Shown piece after piece: positions 14,380-18,093 of a stretch of DNA of 18,093 nucleotides. Both the position numbers and the translations under genes were made by a program. The stretch covers positions 729,249-747,341 of the forward strand of contig MU646325.1 in assembly GCA_026770585.1 (NCBI GenBank), in the 5' to 3' direction. The stretch comes from Baffinella frigidus. Lineage: Eukaryota > Cryptophyceae > Cryptomonadales > Baffinellaceae. Position 1 is the first letter of the stretch. Each line of letters begins with the position of its first letter. A model generated the notes under the pieces. That model was not told where the DNA came from, made no database searches, and worked only from the letters and a program-made list of their open reading frames with translations.

Positions 14380-14900
14380 CAGGGGGTACTGGCGAATAAG
14401 GACACGCACCACCCTAGGGCCCTACGGCAGGGCTGTTCAGGAGCATACGCCTACCTTAGGGGCAGCATGAATCCTGATTCGCGAGTAACCCCATGTAACC
14501 CTCCCGCGAGTAGTACTTTCATCGTCTTCAGAATCCCCGATTTGCCACTACCACTTAGCAGCCAGGGCCTTCGATGACGTGTCTATCTAAACGATTCTGG
14601 TAAAAATTGCATATAATTTCAGGGTAAAGGGCTTGAAATGATCCTCGGAAATCCGGGGATGGTAGAACTCGGTCGCTGCTGAGCGGACGCCAACCCTGCA
14701 GGGCTATCTCGAATCCCAGAACCTGCCCCCCCCTCATCACTCAATACTCAACCCTACCCACACAGCGGACTCCAAAGGGATTTCGAATAACCCTGAAGCT
14801 ACACCGAGGGGGCGTCGAGAATCGATCGTCGGAGGGGGAGGCGCGTTGACTGTTGGATCACTCAACTCAAGGCTTGACGGCCTACCTAGGACCTGTTTCA
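14380..14900. other. Spacer with no recognisable gene
   Basis: Contains another AGGGCCCTACGGCAGGG motif (about 14415) and a third partial copy of dispersed repeat A at 14761-14800. I see no coding signal. Confidence 0.55.
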
Positions 14901-14907
14901 GGAGTAA

Positions 14908-14982
14908 TGAACAAGAAGAAGAAGAAGAAGAAGAAGAAGAAGAAGAAGAAGAAGAAGAAGAAGAAGAAGAAGAAGAAGAAGA
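14908..14982. repeat. AAG trinucleotide microsatellite
   Basis: Roughly 24 uninterrupted AAG units. It yields poly-Lys or poly-Ser open frames in shadow. Confidence 0.97.
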
Positions 14983-15029
14983 ATGAGGGAGAGGCACCTG
15001 GGAGGTCGTCGTCGGAGGCTTGTCCTCTT

Positions 15030-15450
15030 CCAACCGTGCCGCACCTTCGTCGCTGTTCCAGTCGTGTCCTTCGTGCCCCCCCCCCTGCATATGGACACTG
15101 ATTTATTTCCTCGACAGTCGTGTCCTACATATGGAAACAGGTTTATTTCCTCCAACCGCCCTGCACCTTCGTCCCTCTGCCAGTCGTGTCCTTCGTGACC
15201 CCTCTGCACATGGACACAGAGTTATTCGATCAGAAATCGTGTTTCCTTCGTGACCCCCCTCCCCTGCATATGGATACAGGTTTATTTAATTATTCTGTGC
15301 TAGTAGTGTCCATCGTGGCCCCCCTGCATATGGACACAGATTTGTTTCCTCCAACCGCGCTGCCCCTTGGTCTCTCTGCCAGTCGTGTCCTTCGTGACCC
15401 CTCTGCACATGGACACAGATGTATTCCCTCCAGCCTCCCTGCCCCTTCCA
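15030..15450. repeat. ~80-bp minisatellite
   Basis: About five to six degenerate units, each with CAGTCGTGTCCTTCGTGACC, CCTGCATATGGACACAG, TTTATTTCCTCCAACCGC and CTGCCCCTTCGTCTCTCTGC. Unit lengths vary through internal deletion. An echo (CGTCGCTGTGCCAGTCGTGT) is found at about 15585-15604. Open frames on both strands follow the repeat and are not counted as genes. Confidence 0.88.
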
Positions 15451-15452
15451 CA

Positions 15453-15577
15453 CGCCCTGGGAGGTGGGTCAAAAGGTGGCTTAAAACAGATTTACCCGGG
15501 CAGAGAGGCGAATCCGCTGCTCCCACGGAAAAAACGGCTCAAAGGTCATGCATAGATTGAGCCACCTGCCCAGGGCT
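15453..15577. mobile_element. Fold-back element of about 125 bp
   Basis: The end segments GCCCTGGGAGGTGGGTCAAA and TTGAGCCACCTGCCCAGGGC are imperfect inverted repeats. The next inner bases are also partly complementary. It interrupts the end of the minisatellite. Confidence 0.55.
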
Positions 15578-15725
15578 AGTGGTTCGTCGCTGTGCCAGTC
15601 GTGTGCTGCTGTCAGCCGGGCCCTCTAGGTCCTTGAGGGTTTTTTGTAATCCCAACATAGCCCTTGCGTGGGAAGGATCTGAATTCTACATGGTAGGATC
15701 CGCAGAATGGCCCTGCTTGGCCCCG

Positions 15726-15862
15726 CACCCGAAACACGCGCGGGACGATCCAGCAACACGCGCGAGACCAAACACGCGCGAGACCATCTAGAAACACGCG
15801 CGAGAAACACAAGAAAAACCCTCGAGAGGACCACACGCACGAAAAACGCGCGAGCACCGGTG
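15726..15862. repeat. ACACGCGCGAGA short repeat cluster
   Basis: Six to seven copies of (A)ACACGCGCGAGACC-like sequence at irregular 14-25 bp spacing. The repeated core contains alternating CGCGCG. Purpose unknown. Confidence 0.8.
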
Positions 15863-15948
15863 GGACAGCGGTCGGGGGTGGTCATGCTCGCTGTGTCTGG
15901 ACGTCTCAGGTGTAGGGGGTTGACGTTTCAGGCGTAGGGGGGGAGCAC

Positions 15949-16595
15949 CTGCGACGGTGCCCGCATTTCCTTAAAGGGCCACTTCTTGACACCCAGTCTC
16001 CTGCACACCTTCTTGATCGCAGTCTGGCAGATCCCCTGGAAAGGACAGGGTTGGGGGGGGCTCTGTCAGCGACTCAGCGCGCGATCCTTCGGGAGGCGCA
16101 ACGGCGGCCAGGTCGCATCGCAAAGGGCAGGGGTAGGTGCGTAGGGATGGAGGATGCGGGGGATGGGCCGGGTCGCACCAGCCGCCTGGCGGCGACGTGC
16201 AAGGGAAGGCCGTAGAACTGCTCCAGCAGCTCTCGCGTTAACACCACCGGGCCACGACCCCCTCCAGGCTTTGACTGCCCGGCCTTTCGTCGCGGGAAGA
16301 GCGTAACGGTCTCGTCCCCTCCGCCCCCCCGCTCAGCAGCCCCTTTGGGTGCCGTCATCGGTTGAGTCTTCTCGGTGGCGTGTCTAGCTCGTCCAACCTG
16401 GTTGGCTGACTCTGTTGCTTCCGCCGCCATCGTCATCGTCTGGCCTGGCGCCATCACAGGCGAGAGGCACGCACCAGGTCCCATGGGAGGCGGCGTGAGG
16501 TGCTGGTGAATCGGCATGCAGTGGAGAAGCGTCGGCGTCACGATTGGCGGAAGCGTTATCGAGCTGCTCGCCGGCATCATGCCAAGGTGCTCCAT
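15949..16595 (-). CDS. RWP-RK domain protein (transcription factor), two exons visible
   Basis: Predicted nuclear DNA-binding regulator of the plant and green-algal RWP-RK family (NLP, RKD, MID and NIT2 relatives), which controls nitrogen responses or gamete and sex programmes. Exon 1 (16595-16179) starts at the first ATG after an in-frame TAA 9 nt upstream. Residues 1-113 are low complexity, rich in Pro, Met, His and Gly. The domain starts at about residue 114: LTRELLEQFYGLPLHVAARR. Intron 16178-16036 is GT-AG (CTG|GTGCGA to CTTTCCAG|GGG), 143 nt. Exon 2 continues GICQTAIKKVCRRLGVKKWP then FKEM, which is the recognition helix and signature. A CAG|GTGCTC donor at 15949 probably ends this exon; otherwise the frame stays open further. 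The hallmark RWPxRK is KWPFKE here. Short upstream region and single domain resemble RKD/MID types. No neighbouring gene links to it. Confidence 0.8.
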
Positions 16596-16599
16596 CGTG

Positions 16600-17100
16600 C
16601 GTTACGCCCACCGACGCAACTAAGTTCCCTCACACGGTGTGACTTGCGTGAGGCCAGAAACGCGACTGCGCCCGCTGCACCTGTTCCGCGCCTTTGCGTG
16701 CCCGCTGCACTCCCAACAAACACCTTAGCACCGCAGCGCGCCCCGGCCTTCAGGCACAACACTCTGCCCGCGCTACGTCCCCCTGCACGGATCTAACTTC
16801 GTTTTCACTCAAAAAAACGTATTTTGGTTGCGGCCCCCACTTAGTGCACATGTTTGGTGTAGTAAAGTGCTTACATCTATTGTGTGGGGAGGTCACACGA
16901 GAGAGAAGATAATCTCGAGGGACCCACCCAGAGTCGTATATCACCAAGTATACAACGTATACGAAGATAAATAAGGCAGTCGGTACAGGATAAGCCAGGC
17001 ACGTCATTTTTTTGGCTCACCAAGGGTCTATCTGAATATTTCCTCTTCTTGGGCTCACCGCTCCACGATCAAGGGTCTATCATTATTTCCTCTTGCCACG
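16600..17100. other. Region upstream of the RWP-RK gene
   Basis: GC-rich to about 16800, then AT-richer. May hold the promoter or 5' exons of the RWP-RK gene, but no recognisable exon is seen. At 17014-17096 a ~40-bp direct repeat occurs twice: GGCTCACC, AAGGGTCTATC, ATTTCCTCTT. Confidence 0.5.
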
Positions 17101-17129
17101 ATGAATCGATTCGAGTTTCGCAACACAGC

Positions 17130-17328
17130 GCGCTCAGGTTCACGTCCTGAGCGCGGCACAGCGTACGCACCCGAACCCATTCTCGGGTGCGCACTGCAAG
17201 GCTGGTCATACACGCGGCGCGTCTGCGTGTTTTTTCGGGCCTGGGGAATTATCCCATGTTCAGCCGATGTTGGTTGCAGCACTGCTTCCTCTCCCTTTGA
17301 GCGTTTCGCTCAACGCTCAAAGGGGGAG
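17130..17328. repeat. Cluster of short hairpins
   Basis: Three stem-loops: GCGCTCAGG/CCTGAGCGC (17130-17154), GCACCCGA/TCGGGTGC (17167-17190) and CTCCCTTTGAGCGTT/AACGCTCAAAGGG (17291-17324). No T-tract follows. Role unknown. Confidence 0.7.
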
Positions 17329-17650
17329 ATGAGGTCAACGGGAGCCGGGGATTTGGCTGTTCGGTAAAGGAAAGGGAATTTGCACTAGAACAGAATGCAC
17401 ATGAACTCTATCGGCACCCCTACTCAGACACAGCCTCGGTGGGGGTGCATGCACTGTGCTCGCTCCTGCAGGAGCGGCGATTTAAACCAACCCCGGCTAG
17501 CTTTCCCCCTGGATCTGCGTGCTCTGTTGCGGCGCTTCAACTCCCGTTATATGTATGCGGCCATCCTGCACAGCGCGAGCACTTGTTGGGCGGGGTTCAG
17601 CGTAGACGCCCGAGCCTGTGTTGACATTGCAATCGGCGCTTTTGTTTTTT

Positions 17651-17780
17651 GTTTCGGGCATGGGGAAGCGTCCAACCACATGTTACTGAATAAGATCCCC
17701 TTGGTCCAACGCCCTGGTTCTCGGCGGGATGATGAGCGGAGAACCAAGACGTTGGACGCTTTCCGAAAGCTGCCCGAAAC
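17651..17780. mobile_element. Fold-back element of 130 bp
   Basis: The outer arms GTTTCGGGCA (17651-17660) and TGCCCGAAAC (17771-17780) are perfect. The next arms AAGCGTCCAAC (17666-17676) and GTTGGACGCTT (17752-17762) are also perfect, and GGTTCTC/GAGAACC lies inside. The 147-codon open frame at 17395-17838 crosses it and is likely fortuitous. Confidence 0.68.
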
Positions 17781-17897
17781 CCTGCAAGAGGGTGGTCCCG
17801 AGGTGGTTCCCACCTTCAAGGTGGGAAGCGTGTTCTGAAATGCGAGGTACTTCTGTACCCATGTTCCACACCCAGATCGCGCGAGGCAGGCAGCGAG

Positions 17898-18093
17898 TCC
17901 TAAACCCTAAACTCCAACCTCTGATTCCTAAAGCCTAAAGCTTTAAGCCTAAAGCCTAAAGCCCAAAGCCTGAACCCTAAAGCCTGAACCCAAACCCCCA
18001 AAACCCACACCCCACACCCCAGAACCCACACCCCAAACCTCAAACCCCAAACCCCAAACCCCAAACCCCAAACCCCAAACCCCAAACCCCAAA
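17898..18093. repeat. CCTAAAG/CCCCAAA heptamer tract at window end
   Basis: Degenerate CCCTAAA then AAGCCTAAAGC units lead into a nearly pure CCCCAAA array from 18025 to the window edge. Confidence 0.93.

Noticed and set aside
14737-15101. Poly-Ser / poly-Lys proteins
   Set aside because: Produced by the AAG microsatellite at 14908-14982; no conserved sequence on either side.
15120-15560. 146-codon plus-strand open frame
   Set aside because: Lies entirely over the ~80-bp minisatellite and the fold-back at 15453-15577; its peptide is the repeat read through.
17395-17838. 147-codon plus-strand open frame
   Set aside because: Crosses the 17651-17780 fold-back element, has no recognisable domain, and its second half encodes both arms of the hairpin.
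17898-18093. True chromosome end (telomere)
   Set aside because: The unit is degenerate CCTAAAG then CCCCAAA, and equivalent tracts occur inside BioB introns. Nothing marks it as terminal beyond being cut by the window edge.

Overview
This window is nuclear DNA of a eukaryote, most likely a green alga. Its genes are split by many GT-AG introns, Arabidopsis-type telomere-like heptamers (CCCTAAA and CCCCAAA variants) fill introns and spacers, and one gene encodes an RWP-RK factor, a family typical of the green lineage. The long degenerate heptamer tracts resemble large prasinophyte genomes such as Cymbomonas; that placement is inference. I see no rRNA, tRNA, CRISPR array or bacterial operon.

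Layout. (1) 1-2368: CT microsatellite, then a minus-strand gene that I reconstruct only in part and cannot name. (2) 2369-2692: a compact divergent spacer with a TATA-like box. (3) 2693-11974, plus strand: a complete biotin synthase (BioB) gene that I reconstruct as 14 exons joined by 13 GT-AG introns in consistent phase, giving 425 residues with every iron-sulfur ligand present and a mitochondrial-type N-terminus. (4) 11975-14750: no gene, but a dense nest of short fold-back elements in at least three families, and a 58-bp perfect palindrome. (5) 14750-15940: AAG microsatellite, an ~80-bp minisatellite and a GCGCG-rich repeat. (6) 15949-16595, minus strand: two exons encoding an RWP-RK domain. 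(7) 16600-18093: hairpins, a fold-back element and a closing CCCCAAA tract.

The most striking signal is inside the BioB gene. Most of its introns hold degenerate copies of the adjacent exon, often still carrying the CAG acceptor and/or the AAG|GT donor. Exons 3, 4, 5, 6, 7, 8, 9, 10, 12 and 13 each have one to four relics, about two dozen in all. The divergent minus-strand gene shows the same pattern for two of its exons, so the process is not specific to BioB. Several relics lie in tandem units that include intron sequence, which suggests introns here were born or lengthened by repeated tandem duplication across exon-intron borders. Fold-back (MITE-like) elements and telomere-like heptamers add further intron length.
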